49,933 nucleotides of DNA from SAR202 cluster bacterium bin90 (GCA_002238855.1 MPND01000026.1:1-49933), one strand, 5' to 3'. Shown: positions 1 through 8,379, counted from the stretch's first letter. Notes: generated by a model not told the origin, from the letters alone. Translations and numbers: made by a program.

Positions 1-1857
1 ACCAAGCACGAGCGCGAAGCAGAGGAAGCGGATGTTCAGGATAGGCGTGAAGTCAAGCGGTTCCAAGAAGACATGGCGTGAGTCGTAGGTGAGCAGCTTA
101 TAGATTGCCAAGCCGAGCAGGCCGACGCCTGCCCAGCGCGCGGGTTCATATCGTCTGAGCAAGCCGACGCCTGCTACTGCCGTGCCGTACACTGCCCACA
201 ACACCGTTATCGCGACTAGCGAGCCTGATCCGAGCCAGCGGATCCGCTCCACGAAGTCGAGTAGCGAGTCCCACCGCAGGGATTCGACGTCCAGGTAGTT
301 GATGGCTTCGAGGCTGAGGAGGCCGAGCGCGACCAGATTTGCCATGCCAAGCATTGCGGGCATAGCCCAGCGCTCGATCTTCAGTTGCGCTTCGGCATTA
401 CGGTAGCGGTGGAAGGCGAATGCGGTGAGGCCGAATGCGGCTATGACGAATGCCATTGTTACGAAGCGACCGTTGATGAGGGGTGTGTAGCCGTCGGGGT
501 CGATCCAGGCGTCGAAGATGGCGAGATGCAGAACGGCGAGGGCGAGGGCGGCGATGCCAAAGGCGCGCGTCTGCCAGCGTCCGATATAGAAGCCCAGCCA
601 GACGGTCGCGGCGCCCTGCGCTGCCCAGCCGAGCGCGACGGAGTTGCCGCTGAATTGCAGCGGGAATGCGAGCGCGAGAAACATAGAGGCGAATGCGAGC
701 GAGAATATCGTGATGCGCGGTGATGCGCCGGCTCTCAGGTAGGCGGCGAGGGCGAAGAGGCCGTAGAGGATGGCGAGGCTTACGGCGACCAGCCCGAACC
801 AGCCTTCGTAGTCGGCCCAGAGGATGATGCTCGTGAGCAGGGAGTAGGCTGCGGCGTTGATGGTCATCAGCGTCAGGTCGGCAGCGCCGGGCATTCTTCG
901 CCAGAGGATGTGGAACAGGGGCGTGGCGGCTGCGAAGGACAGGAAGATGCCTGTCAGAGCGATGTGGGCGAAGACAGGGTCGTAGCCGGGAAGGTCGATG
1001 AGCCAGTAGCTGAAAATGCCGTAGGAGCCTACCCATCCGACGAGTGTGAGCCATCTCCAGTTGCGGAAGGCGGATATTGCGAGGATGCCGATGTCAACGA
1101 GCAGGATGTATCCGAGGACGAATCGCTCATCCGGCAGGTCGGTGCCGAGCAACACGGGGGAGATGAATGCGCCGACGAGTCCCAGAATGGCGATGACGAT
1201 TGATTCGTAGCGCAGGGCTAGAAGGACTGCGGCGGTTACGATCACTGCTAGCAGGATGAATGACAGGTCGGCGGAGATGAGCTGGTAGAGACCGAAGGCG
1301 GCGTAAATGGTGAGGTAGAGAATTGCCGCGCCGCTTGCGGTTACTGCCTGCGCCCAGCGGGTCACCCTGCGCTGTGTGTATTCGCCGACGCCGAGGAAAG
1401 CGAGGCCGACAGCTACGCCGAGAATGACGCGGCCCGTATCGCTTATCCAGTTGTTGTCGAAGGCGAGCTTGAGGAAGAATCCGATGCCGAGTACGACGGC
1501 GATGCCGCCGATGATGGCGAACCAGTTCCTGCCCAGCAGAAACTCCCAGTCCGGTCCTGATCGTGTGGTGGACGGTGCGGCTGCTGCTTGAACGGGAGCG
1601 AGTTCCCCGGTCTCCAACAGCGGAATGTCTGCGGCTTGTACAGGTTCAGGCGGCTCGACTGTGGTGGCTTCGGGCTGCTGCTCAGGGTGCGGGGTTGGAG
1701 ACTGTTCTCGCGCGCGGTCTTCGAGCTGGGTCAGGCGCAGGCTGAGATTGGCGATGACAGTGGTGGCTTCGGTGAGCTGCCTGCGGACGGACGCGAGTTC
1801 TTCGCGAATGTCCTGATTGTCGTCGTCCTGCCTGTTCTCGTCCTGACTTTCTGCCAA
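1..1857 (-). CDS. DUF2339 multi-pass membrane protein (3' end outside window)
   Basis: The reading frame is open from a TTG at 1857 to the left edge, so only the N-terminal ~619 residues are present. An AGGAG six bases before the TTG decides the start. The first ~90 residues are hydrophilic, with a coiled-coil-like stretch (LASVRRQLTEATTVIANLS) and a Pro/Glu-rich linker. Then comes the family hallmark GRNWFAIIGGIAVVLGIGFF, followed by closely spaced hydrophobic helices typical of DUF2339 proteins. Function is unknown; the family is predicted to sit in the cytoplasmic membrane with more than 20 helices. The GC-rich frame produces several spurious antisense ORFs, which were discarded. Family assignment is firm; function is not. 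Confidence 0.85.
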   Translation of the reverse strand, partial: MAESQDENRQDDDNQDIREELASVRRQLTEATTVIANLSLRLTQLEDRAREQSPTPHPEQQPEATTVEPPEPVQAADIPLLETGELAPVQAAAAPSTTRSGPDWEFLLGRNWFAIIGGIAVVLGIGFFLKLAFDNNWISDTGRVILGVAVGLAFLGVGEYTQRRVTRWAQAVTASGAAILYLTIYAAFGLYQLISADLSFILLAVIVTAAVLLALRYESIVIAILGLVGAFISPVLLGTDLPDERFVLGYILLVDIGILAISAFRNWRWLTLVGWVGSYGIFSYWLIDLPGYDPVFAHIALTGIFLSFAAATPLFHILWRRMPGAADLTLMTINAAAYSLLTSIILWADYEGWFGLVAVSLAILYGLFALAAYLRAGASPRITIFSLAFASMFLALAFPLQFSGNSVALGWAAQGAATVWLGFYIGRWQTRAFGIAALALAVLHLAIFDAWIDPDGYTPLINGRFVTMAFVIAAFGLTAFAFHRYRNAEAQLKIERWAMPAMLGMANLVALGLLSLEAINYLDVESLRWDSLLDFVERIRWLGSGSLVAITVLWAVYGTAVAGVGLLRRYEPARWAGVGLLGLAIYKLLTYDSRHVFLEPLDFTPILNIRFLCFALVLG

Positions 1858-1894
1858 TGGTGACTCCTGTTGCTAGGGGTTGGGTATGTGACAC

Positions 1895-2080
1895 TTCACC
1901 CTCATGCTAACCCCTTTCTTCACAGGGGCAGGCTCTTCGCCAGTAGAGGGTTCAAGGGGTAGGTTCTGAGCATAACGGTGCTTGCACTTGCGATTTCACC
2001 CCCATCCCAACCTTCCCCCTTGACGGGGGAAGGAGTTTTGCCCCTCACCCTAACCCTCTCCCCAGGGGAGAGGGGACATA
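1895..2080. repeat. Three consecutive dispersed palindromic repeats
   Basis: Three related hairpin-forming units lie end to end between the DUF2339 gene and serS: about 1897-1970, 1993-2036 (CCTTCCCCCTTGACGGGGGAAGG) and 2041-2076 (CCTCTCCCCAGGGGAGAGG). They match copies elsewhere in the window near 6471, 6862, 26423, 29530 and 30438. They lie between two genes that are both on the minus strand and may act as transcript-end hairpins, but the spread of copies points to a mobile REP-like family. Confidence 0.75.
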
Positions 2081-2141
2081 TTGTGGGGATTTTTTTGCTA
2101 CCTCTGCTATTGCACCCAGTTGGCGTGAACTGCGGATGTGC

Positions 2142-3413
2142 TTATGCCTCAATCGCTTCTATTACATCGAAGCCGGTGTAGGGGCGGAGGACTTCGGGGA
2201 TGACTACTGAGCCGTCGGATTGCTGGTAGTTTTCGAGGATGGCGATGATGACGCGGGGTAGCGCTAGGCCAGAGCCGTTGAGGGTGTGGACGAAGCGGGG
2301 CCTTGCGCCATTTTCGGAGCGGTAGCGGATGGAGGCTCGGCGCGCCTGGAAGTCGGTGCAGGTGGAGCAGGAGCTGACTTCAAGCCACTCGTCGCAGCCG
2401 GGCGCCCACATCTCGATGTCGTATGTCTTTGCGGACTGGAAGCCGAGATCGCCTGTGCAGAGTTCTAGCAGGCGGTAGCGGATGCCGAGCCGCTTGCATA
2501 TCGTCTCTGCCTCGCTGAGCAGGCTTTGCAGGGCGTCGTCTGACTGATCCGGTTCGACGAAGCGGTACATCTCGACCTTTTCGAACTGGTGGACGCGCTT
2601 GATGCCGCGCGTGTCGCGGCCTGCGGCTGCCTTTTCGCGGCGGAAGCAGGGGGTGTGGGCGACATATTGCAGTGGAAGAGTGCCGGGCTGCAGGATTTCG
2701 TCGCGGTGCATGTTGGTGATCGCCATCTCAGCGGTGGGGAGCAGCCAGAGGTCGTCCTCGTCGTCGCGGTACATGGTGTCAGCGAACTTGGGGAGGTTGC
2801 TGTTGGCGGTGGCGGACTCGGTGGTAAGGACGTTGGGCAGGTAGAGTTCCTCGTAGCCGTGCTCGCGGGTGTGGGTGTCGAGCATCCAGTCTATGAGGGC
2901 GCGCTGGAGCCGTGCGCCCTTGCCTTTGAGGACGAAGAAGCGGGAGCCTGCCATCTTTGCGCCGCGCTGGAAGTCGATGATGTTGAGACGCTCGCCGAGT
3001 TCCCAGTGGGGCAGCGGCTCGAAGTCGAAGGACGGCGTTTCGCCCTCAGTGCGGACGATGATGTTGGCGGTCTCGTCTGCGCCGTCGGGGACATCGTCGT
3101 GGGGCAGGTTGGGGAGCGCGAGGAGGAGGTCGTTAATCTCGGATTCGAGGTCGCGGATGGTCTCTTCGAGAGTGCGGATGCGCGCGCTGACCTGGCGCAT
3201 TTCGTCGATTAGCTCCTGCGGACGCTCGCGGGTGCGGCCGATTTCACGGCTGACCTCGTTGCGGCGGGCGCGGAGGTCGTCGGCTTCGACGATGGTGGCG
3301 CGGCGGTCGGCGTCGAGACTGGCGATGCGGTCGAGCGGGGCGTCCTCGTGGCGGCGCTGCATTGCCTCGCGGAGTTCGTCGGGGCGGTTTCGTATGAGCT
3401 GGATGTTAATCAA
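2142..3413 (-). CDS. serS: Seryl-tRNA synthetase
   Basis: Class II aminoacyl-tRNA synthetase charging tRNA-Ser (and tRNA-Sec) with serine in the cytoplasm. At 423 residues it has the usual bacterial length. Residues 1-100 form the long antiparallel coiled-coil arm that binds the tRNA variable loop. Motif 2 is visible as FRREKAAAGRDTRGIKRVHQ, and motif 3 as LNGSGLALPRVIIAILENYQ; the serine-pocket segment before it reads EVSSCSTCTDFQARR. The start is TTG at 3413, supported by GAGGTG four bases upstream; no in-frame ATG lies nearby. It is a single gene flanked by repeats downstream and a divergent Uma2 gene upstream. No T-box leader was recognised upstream. Confidence 0.97.
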   Translation of the reverse strand: MINIQLIRNRPDELREAMQRRHEDAPLDRIASLDADRRATIVEADDLRARRNEVSREIGRTRERPQELIDEMRQVSARIRTLEETIRDLESEINDLLLALPNLPHDDVPDGADETANIIVRTEGETPSFDFEPLPHWELGERLNIIDFQRGAKMAGSRFFVLKGKGARLQRALIDWMLDTHTREHGYEELYLPNVLTTESATANSNLPKFADTMYRDDEDDLWLLPTAEMAITNMHRDEILQPGTLPLQYVAHTPCFRREKAAAGRDTRGIKRVHQFEKVEMYRFVEPDQSDDALQSLLSEAETICKRLGIRYRLLELCTGDLGFQSAKTYDIEMWAPGCDEWLEVSSCSTCTDFQARRASIRYRSENGARPRFVHTLNGSGLALPRVIIAILENYQQSDGSVVIPEVLRPYTGFDVIEAIEA

Positions 3414-3585
3414 TTGGCACCTCGGCGGATTTGTCCGAACAAGTATAACGAATAATGGTGTGGACTGGCATGAGTATGGAGGGTGGGCATGGGTGTAATT
3501 GACGGTTGGGACAGGCTGCGTTCCGGTCTATGCTAGAATAGCCCGAAATATCCAGATATGAATACGCCGCATCGGAGGCTTGACC

Positions 3586-4347
3586 ATGACGACTGCCAGA
3601 ACCAATGCACCGCAGTCAGCCGATACGACAACGGACGCGGTGGAGATCCCTTGGTATGACCTGATAGACGACCCGGAGCCGCCGGAAGACGGGATGCAGC
3701 AAGAAGACACGATACACGATGTGATGTCCATACTTAAGGCGCGATATGAAAATCACCCCGACGTCCTGTTGTCGGGACAGACGAATGTCATATACAACTC
3801 GGAGGTGCCCGGCTCGTATGTCGCGCCGGATGGGTTTGTGGTGTTCGGATTGGAAACAGACTCGAAATTAATAAAGTGGGAACGCCGCAGCTACCGCATA
3901 GACGAGTGGGGACCTACGCCGGCGTTCGTGCTGGAAGTGGCTTCTGAGAGCACTGCACTTAGGGACCTGGGAGAGAAGCGCGAGATATACGCGGAGATGG
4001 GCGCTCAGGAATACTGGCGGCTGGACAAGAGGCGGGAATACTACGGAGAGCCACTTGTCGGTGAACGGCTGGTGGATGGGGAATATGTGCGATTCGAGCT
4101 TCACACGGAAGCCAATGGCGATGTATGGTCGCGCAGTGAAGTTCTTGGTGTGGACTTCTACTATCGTGTGGAGGACGATGGCCGCGGAGAATTCTTAGTG
4201 CGTGACAGCCTCACCGGAGAATGGCTGAACACGCTGGGGACAGAGCGCACGCTGCGGCAGGATGCGGAGGCAAGAGCGCAGGCGGCCGAGGCGCGAAATC
4301 GGGAGCTTCAGGCGGAGCTGGAACGATTGCGGCAGGGTGAGGAATAG
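3586..4347 (+). CDS. Uma2 family (DUF820) putative endonuclease
   Basis: A 253-residue protein of the Uma2/DUF820 family, whose fold belongs to the PD-(D/E)XK nuclease group; the biological role of the family is unsettled. The core nuclease signature is seen as APDGFVVFG followed by PAFVLEVASEST, with the Asp and the Glu of EVAS as candidate metal ligands, then the conserved KREIYAEMGAQEYWRLD. The C-terminal 40 residues are Ala/Glu/Arg-rich and likely a coiled coil. ATG 3586 is chosen over an in-frame TTG at 3580 because GGAGG lies seven bases before it. A related gene occurs at 35111-35884. Confidence 0.85.
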   Translation: MTTARTNAPQSADTTTDAVEIPWYDLIDDPEPPEDGMQQEDTIHDVMSILKARYENHPDVLLSGQTNVIYNSEVPGSYVAPDGFVVFGLETDSKLIKWERRSYRIDEWGPTPAFVLEVASESTALRDLGEKREIYAEMGAQEYWRLDKRREYYGEPLVGERLVDGEYVRFELHTEANGDVWSRSEVLGVDFYYRVEDDGRGEFLVRDSLTGEWLNTLGTERTLRQDAEARAQAAEARNRELQAELERLRQGEE

Positions 4348-4351
4348 CGTC

Positions 4352-4720
4352 GTGAGCGAGAAGGATGTTGAGATTACGGAGTACGCGGACGAGCTTATCA
4401 GCGTGCCGCGCGCGCGGTTGCAGTTAGAGCTGGCGCAGGTGGAATCGGGCGTGACGCTGACGCATGAGGGGAAGCTGCTGGTGAGCTGCCGGCTGACGCG
4501 CGAGGGGATGGCGGCGAGCGGGTTCATGGCGCAGGCTCTGGGCGCGCCGCTGCCCGCGCTTGGCGAGACTGTGGAGACGCGGGTTACGACTGCTGTGCTG
4601 TTCCGCGCACTGAGCATCGCGGAGCTGGACTACACGAACGAGGCGTCGTTCGCGCTGCTGGAGCGGATGCTGGAGGAGGCGGAGATGCAGAGGGGTGGGA
4701 GCAGTGGGTATGAGGGGTGA
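4352..4720 (+). CDS. Hypothetical protein downstream of Uma2
   Basis: A 122-residue acidic protein of unknown family. It starts with GTG at 4352, five bases after the Uma2 stop, and the GAGG inside the Uma2 3' end can serve as SD, so the two genes are probably cotranslated. The sequence carries SVPRARLQLELAQVESG in the middle and ends in an Ala/Glu/Leu-rich helix. No signal peptide, membrane segment or catalytic motif is visible. The frame could be read further upstream within the Uma2 gene, but that extension is Arg-rich and looks like out-of-frame translation. Confidence 0.6.
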   Translation: MSEKDVEITEYADELISVPRARLQLELAQVESGVTLTHEGKLLVSCRLTREGMAASGFMAQALGAPLPALGETVETRVTTAVLFRALSIAELDYTNEASFALLERMLEEAEMQRGGSSGYEG

Positions 4721-4738
4721 TGGAAACTTGCAGGCGCG

Positions 4739-4948
4739 TTAGGCTTGATCAAGGTCATTTCTCGATATGCCCAAGTCCCTAATGATGCTGCGTAGTGTGC
4801 CGGGCTTCAAATCGCGACCGCGCTTGTTGGGAATTGTGGTCTTGGCATTAGTAAGTGTGTTCATCCATATCTCGTGACTGCCGCTGGCTTGTCTTGCAAA
4901 ATTGCAGTTCAGCCTGCGCAATTTACGGGTGAGTTCACGATAGGTCAA
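4739..4948 (-). CDS. hicA: HicA-type mRNA interferase toxin
   Basis: A 69-residue double-stranded-RNA-binding-fold toxin of the HicA/YcfA family, which degrades mRNA when free of HicB. The family pattern is visible: MTYRELTRKLRRLNC, then ASGSHEIW with the expected catalytic His25, then LKPGTLRSIIRDLGI. The start TTG overlaps the stop of the upstream hicB (TTGA), so the toxin is translationally coupled behind its antitoxin. The hicB-hicA order is the reverse of the E. coli order but is common. Confidence 0.88.
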   Translation of the reverse strand: MTYRELTRKLRRLNCNFARQASGSHEIWMNTLTNAKTTIPNKRGRDLKPGTLRSIIRDLGISRNDLDQA

Positions 4949-5229
4949 GCAAGCACCGTCGCTGACTTGATGAAGAGATTCGAGGCCTCAGCCTGCTCCT
5001 CTGTGGGATTGACTCTTCCGGCCAAGACTGCCTGCGGCAGCGCTTCGCCGTTTTCTTCGTATATGTCGATGAAGGCTGCAGCGACACTTTGAAGCGCCTC
5101 AATAGTCTCTTCAGGGGTGTCTCCCCACGCACGGCAACCCGGCAATGCGGGTATTTCGGCCATGTACTGGTCAGGCTCGGTGGAGAGTTCAGGATCGTAT
5201 AGGATGTAGTCCAAGCGGTAGCCTTTCAT
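4945..5229 (-). CDS. hicB: HicB-type antitoxin
   Basis: A 94-residue partner of HicA. The degenerate RNase-H-like HicB core is seen in YMAEIPALPGCRAWGDTPEE, followed by an amphipathic helix and an acidic tail. It presumably binds and blocks HicA and may repress its own promoter, although no clear HTH or RHH domain is seen. ATG 5229 is taken as start because AAGGAGG lies eight bases before it; an in-frame GTG at 5238 abuts the SD and cannot be used. A near-identical core occurs in the orphan copy at 29619-29822. Confidence 0.87.
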   Translation of the reverse strand: MKGYRLDYILYDPELSTEPDQYMAEIPALPGCRAWGDTPEETIEALQSVAAAFIDIYEENGEALPQAVLAGRVNPTEEQAEASNLFIKSATVLA

Positions 5230-5328
5230 GGGACTCACCTCCTTGTTGCATCATCATATCATGCCGGGCGGCACGCGCTTTGGACTGGGACGACTTGGCT
5301 CTCACGGCTGAGAAGTGGGCGTTATGGG

Positions 5329-5359
5329 TTGTGCATTATGGCGGGGTTCGGCTTATAAT
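5329..5359 (+). promoter_or_regulatory. Candidate promoter for ilvE
   Basis: TTGTGC at 5329-5334 and a perfect TATAAT at 5354-5359 are separated by 19 bases, somewhat longer than ideal. This leaves a leader of about 105 bases before the ilvE ATG. The leader contains a TTGACG...CGTCAA inverted repeat (5365-5393), but no recognisable T-box or leucine-rich leader peptide. Confidence 0.4.
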
Positions 5360-5470
5360 ATGTGCTTGACGAAAAACCTTTTAGCGCGTCAAATTGAGAT
5401 GTTAAATCGCTGATAGAGCGTAAGACAGTTCACACCGATGTGCTATCAGAACATTTAGGAGAGTTCCAAA

Positions 5471-6397
5471 ATGCCTGAAGCCCTTGCCTTCTTCCGCGGA
5501 CAAGTCGTTCCTCTATCGGAGGCGAAGGTGAGCGTTACGACGCACGCCCTCCACTACGGCACGGCTGTGTTCGAGGGCATACGGGGCAACTGGAACGCGG
5601 ACCAAGATAAGCTATATGTGTTCCGGATGCGGGAGCACTATGAGCGGCTGATTCAGGGTTGCCGCATTATGATGCTGGACATTCCTTACAATGTGGACGA
5701 CCTGTGCGATATTACGATCGACCTGCTGCAGCGGTGCGGTTACAAGGAGGACTTGTACATCCGACCGCTGGCGTACAAGAGCGAGGAGCGGGTGGCGAAC
5801 CTGAAGCTGCAGGAGCTTGGCAGCGACTTCACGCTGATAGTAGTGCCGTTCGGAGCGTATATCGAGGTGGAGGGCGCGATACGCTGCTGCACATCGTCTT
5901 GGAGGCGGGTGGACGACACGATCATTCCGCCGCGAGTGAAGATTTCGGGGCACTATGTGAACAGCATACTCGCGAAGACGGAGGCGACGCTGTCCGGGTT
6001 CGACGAGGCGATCATGCTGACGCAGGACGGCGATGTGTCGGAGGGCAGCGGCGAGAATCTTTTCCTTGTGTCAAATGGGACGATACATACTCCGTTGGTG
6101 GCTGACAATAACCTGACGGGCATCACGCGGGACTCTGCGATGCGCATTGCGACCGAGGAGTTGGGGCTGGACATCGTGGAGCGGCGGATACGGCGCAGCG
6201 AGCTTTACCTTGCGGACGAGATTTTCCTGACGGGAACGGCGGCGCATGTGACGCCTGTGGGTGAGCTGGATATGCGGCCCATCGGCGAGGGCGGCGTGGG
6301 GCCGATCACGCAGAAGATCAACGACATGTATGTGGATATCATTGCGGGCAACAATCCGAAGTACATGGACTGGTGCGCCTCGGTGCCGCTGGAGTAG
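5471..6397 (+). CDS. ilvE: Branched-chain amino acid aminotransferase
   Basis: PLP-dependent class IV (fold type IV) aminotransferase of 308 residues, catalysing the last step of Leu, Ile and Val synthesis and the first step of their breakdown, with 2-oxoglutarate/glutamate. The start is ATG after AGGAGAG. Signature segments are HALHYGTAVFEGIRG near residue 26, PPRVKISGHYVNS with the PLP-binding Lys157, and EGSGENLFLV near 191-200, then TGTAAHVTPV. It sits alone, with a candidate promoter upstream and a composite dispersed repeat directly after its stop. Confidence 0.96.
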   Translation: MPEALAFFRGQVVPLSEAKVSVTTHALHYGTAVFEGIRGNWNADQDKLYVFRMREHYERLIQGCRIMMLDIPYNVDDLCDITIDLLQRCGYKEDLYIRPLAYKSEERVANLKLQELGSDFTLIVVPFGAYIEVEGAIRCCTSSWRRVDDTIIPPRVKISGHYVNSILAKTEATLSGFDEAIMLTQDGDVSEGSGENLFLVSNGTIHTPLVADNNLTGITRDSAMRIATEELGLDIVERRIRRSELYLADEIFLTGTAAHVTPVGELDMRPIGEGGVGPITQKINDMYVDIIAGNNPKYMDWCASVPLE

Positions 6398-6408
6398 CAG
6401 GAACGGGG

Positions 6409-6511
6409 CTAACATCGATGGACAGGATGGGAAGGCTAGGTGCAGTTAAGCATGCTCCCCTTGCAGGTCCTTTCACCCCCATCCTAACCTTCCCCCATCA
6501 AGGGGGAAGGG
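6409..6511. repeat. Composite dispersed repeat (block A plus hairpin B)
   Basis: Block A (CTAACATCGATGGACAGG, 6409-6436) is followed by hairpin block B (CCTTCCCCCATCAAGGGGGAAGG, within 6471-6511). The same A-B order is found at 29494-29591 and 30408-30480. The element begins about 12 bases after the ilvE stop and may also end its transcript. Confidence 0.75.
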
Positions 6512-6522
6512 ACTAGAGGTAG

Positions 6523-7032
6523 ATGTTTTCCTTCGCAGTCGATTACTTCGTCATGGTGTTTGTTGCAAGCATGGGCGTGATGCAGGCTGCGGCGTCCATC
6601 GGCGGTCTGCGCGGGCTGCTGGTATTCAAGAATCCCCTGATTGCGCGTGCGCTCGGCATCGTTGTCGCGATTGCGGCTGTTGCATGGTTCTTTCTGGTCA
6701 CCGAGCGCAATGTCAACGACTACGAGGGCGGGCTTGATTCCAACCAGCAGGGGTTGCTGTTCTTTCTGGGCGTTGCGGCGAGCGGCATTTTCACTTGCGT
6801 TCTGACTTCCGTGGTGAATAGACGGATGGCGGATTCGCGGCGGGGCGGGAAACTCGAAGTTCCCCTCACCCCAACCCTCTCCCACAGGGAGAGGGGGCAT
6901 GACCCGGCGGAGGCTGGGCTAGGCGCGCTGCGGGGTGGCACCTGGTGGCAGGCGGTGAGGCGTAACTACAGGTACTGGTTCGGCGAGGCGAGATGCTGGC
7001 GAACGCGGATAAAGCGGTATTTCTCTGGATAA
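6523..7032 (+). CDS. Small integral membrane protein with repeat-derived C-terminal segment
   Basis: A 169-residue protein of unknown family. Three hydrophobic segments are visible at about residues 3-28, 40-60 and 77-97, so the N-terminal ~100 residues are an integral membrane module. From residue ~113 the DNA is a copy of the dispersed hairpin repeat, read as PLTPTLSHRERG, and the rest (Arg/Trp-rich) looks unlike a conserved domain. The original protein may have ended near residue 110 before the insertion. The 3' end overlaps the PAP2-like gene by 40 bases. Function cannot be assigned. Confidence 0.6.
   Translation: MFSFAVDYFVMVFVASMGVMQAAASIGGLRGLLVFKNPLIARALGIVVAIAAVAWFFLVTERNVNDYEGGLDSNQQGLLFFLGVAASGIFTCVLTSVVNRRMADSRRGGKLEVPLTPTLSHRERGHDPAEAGLGALRGGTWWQAVRRNYRYWFGEARCWRTRIKRYFSG
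6862..6900. repeat. Dispersed hairpin repeat inside a coding sequence
   Basis: CCTCTCCCACAGGGAGAGGG with the flanking CCCCTCACCCCAA matches the copy at 2041-2076 almost base for base. It lies in frame within the gene at 6523-7032. Confidence 0.8.
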
Positions 7033-7580
7033 ACGGCCTTGCCGGGCGCGCGCCTGCTGTTGATTTCTTCATGGCGTGGGTGGCGAGCGACTACCTGGTG
7101 CCGGTGGGCATGGGGCTGACGCTGGTGACGCTGTGGTTCATCGGCAGGGACGGGCCGGAGCGGATGCGCTACCAGATCGGGATGTTCACGGCGCTGACGG
7201 CGATGGCGCTGTCGAGCCTTGTGGTGTTCATCTGCAACGCGCTATTCTTCAGGCTGCGCCCGTTCGACGGGCTGGATGGCGTGAACCTGCTGTTCTACCA
7301 GCCTACGGACTCGTCGTTTCCTTCGAACAGCGCGGCGGTGGCGTTCGGGATTGCTGCCGGGGTGTGGTGCGTGAACAGGCGGCTGGGCACGGCGCTGTTT
7401 GTGGCGGCGGGGGTGTATGGCTTTTCGCGGGTGTTCGTGGGGGTGCATTATCCGGCGGACATACTGGGAAGCGTGGTGATCGCGCTGGTGGTGACGGCGC
7501 TGACGCTGCGGCTGCGGGACCTGCTGATGCCGGTGCTGGTGTGGGTGATCAAGGCGGCGCGGCTGATTGCGGTGGCGTGA
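6993..7580 (+). CDS. PAP2-like membrane phosphatase with altered motifs
   Basis: A 195-residue, about six-helix membrane protein of the PAP2/lipid-phosphate-phosphatase superfamily, which removes phosphate from lipid phosphates such as undecaprenyl diphosphate or phosphatidylglycerol phosphate. Motif 1 is reduced to NALFFRLRP (Arg89-Pro90 present, the leading Lys absent). Motif 2 reads PSNSA at 110-114, with Ser in place of the usual His. Motif 3, SRVFVGVHYPAD, is intact (Arg146, nucleophilic His152, Asp156). Retained motif 3 argues for an active or recently active enzyme, but loss of the motif 2 His is notable. The start overlaps the preceding membrane-protein gene. Confidence 0.82.
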   Translation: MLANADKAVFLWINGLAGRAPAVDFFMAWVASDYLVPVGMGLTLVTLWFIGRDGPERMRYQIGMFTALTAMALSSLVVFICNALFFRLRPFDGLDGVNLLFYQPTDSSFPSNSAAVAFGIAAGVWCVNRRLGTALFVAAGVYGFSRVFVGVHYPADILGSVVIALVVTALTLRLRDLLMPVLVWVIKAARLIAVA

Positions 7581-7637
7581 GCGGGGTCCCAATCTCGAAT
7601 GGAGCGAAATTACTACCAGTAAAAGGCAATCGGCCTC

Positions 7638-8138
7638 CTACATCGCCAGTGCCTCATCTCTCGACGTATGACCGGCTTGCTGTCCGCTATCCCATGCCAA
7701 ATCCATATAGTCTTCAACCAACCATTTCTGAGTTCCAGGAAGAGAATTATGTGATTCCCCGTGGCAGTAGGGGCAGAACGAATTAGCAATAGTTTTAGGA
7801 TGCGCTTCAACCTTAACAGAATACAGCATTTCAGTCAGCATCCAAGGAGTTAAAGCCCTTGAGTTCTGTCTTGACAACAATGATCCGTGGCGGCGACGAA
7901 CTGCTACAGATTGACTGTCCACAGTCTCAACATCAGAAAGTATTGTTGGGCTAGTGGCCTCTTCCCTCTCTTCTACAAAGGTCTCAAGCTTATCCATCAT
8001 TCCCCCGAAACGACGATACGACCTCTTAAGACTTGCAGCGGTGCTCTTAAGCCTATTTTGTTCTCGAATCAGGACGACTGACAACACCGAAACAAGGACA
8101 ACGAGACCTATTGTAAGAATATTGATTGCAATACCCAC
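7638..8138 (-). CDS. Unknown membrane-anchored protein with CPYCH motif (cassette gene 3)
   Basis: A 166-residue protein of no recognised family. A single hydrophobic segment (NILTIGLVVLVSVLSVVLI) at the N-terminus is followed by a basic and acidic helical region likely to form a coiled coil (KRSYRRFGGMMDKLETFVEE). Near the C-terminus FCPYCHGESH could bind a metal, though only one CxxC is present. GTG 8138 is preferred to TTG 8165: it begins one base after the stop of the 62-residue gene, and GGAGG inside that gene lies 11 bases upstream. The local DNA is clearly AT-richer than its neighbours, which suggests acquisition. Confidence 0.65.
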   Translation of the reverse strand: MGIAINILTIGLVVLVSVLSVVLIREQNRLKSTAASLKRSYRRFGGMMDKLETFVEEREEATSPTILSDVETVDSQSVAVRRRHGSLLSRQNSRALTPWMLTEMLYSVKVEAHPKTIANSFCPYCHGESHNSLPGTQKWLVEDYMDLAWDSGQQAGHTSRDEALAM

Positions 8139-8139
8139 T

Positions 8140-8328
8140 CTATTTCGTGCCTCCTGACAACCCAATTAGATTGTCAATCAACTTATCAACACGTTTAGCT
8201 TCTTTGTCGCGTTCTCGTCTGATATCTTTCAGTGTCGCGTTGACATTTCTTGTGGAGAGTATATTTTGGAATAGACCTCCTGCAGAAACCAACAAGGCTA
8301 GGAGTCCCGCTATGTCCCCAATGTCCAT
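8140..8328 (-). CDS. Unknown 62-residue membrane-anchored coiled-coil protein (cassette gene 2)
   Basis: A very small protein: an N-terminal hydrophobic helix (IAGLLALLVSAGGLFQNIL) and then a highly charged helix (LKDIRRERDKEAKRVDKLID). ATG 8328 follows GGTGA by seven bases. It lies between two other unknown genes on the same strand, 51 bases after the first and effectively abutting the third. Topology resembles the next gene in the operon (helix, then coiled coil), so the two may assemble together in the membrane. No family recognised. Confidence 0.6.
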   Translation of the reverse strand: MDIGDIAGLLALLVSAGGLFQNILSTRNVNATLKDIRRERDKEAKRVDKLIDNLIGLSGGTK

Positions 8329-8379
8329 CGGTAATTCACCGTTATAAGGCTTGAATAAAGAGTTACTATCTCGCCAACA

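Noticed and set aside
398..1054. 218-residue Arg-rich minus-strand ORF
   Set aside because: Out-of-frame shadow of the DUF2339 gene, which runs off the left edge.
1895..2080. CRISPR array, considered because of clustered repeats
   Set aside because: The units are of different length, palindromic and adjacent without regular unique spacers; no cas genes are present anywhere in the window.
5365..5393. TTGACG...CGTCAA inverted repeat in the ilvE leader, considered as a T-box or attenuator
   Set aside because: No T-box sequence, specifier loop, leader peptide or T-run; arms are only six bases.
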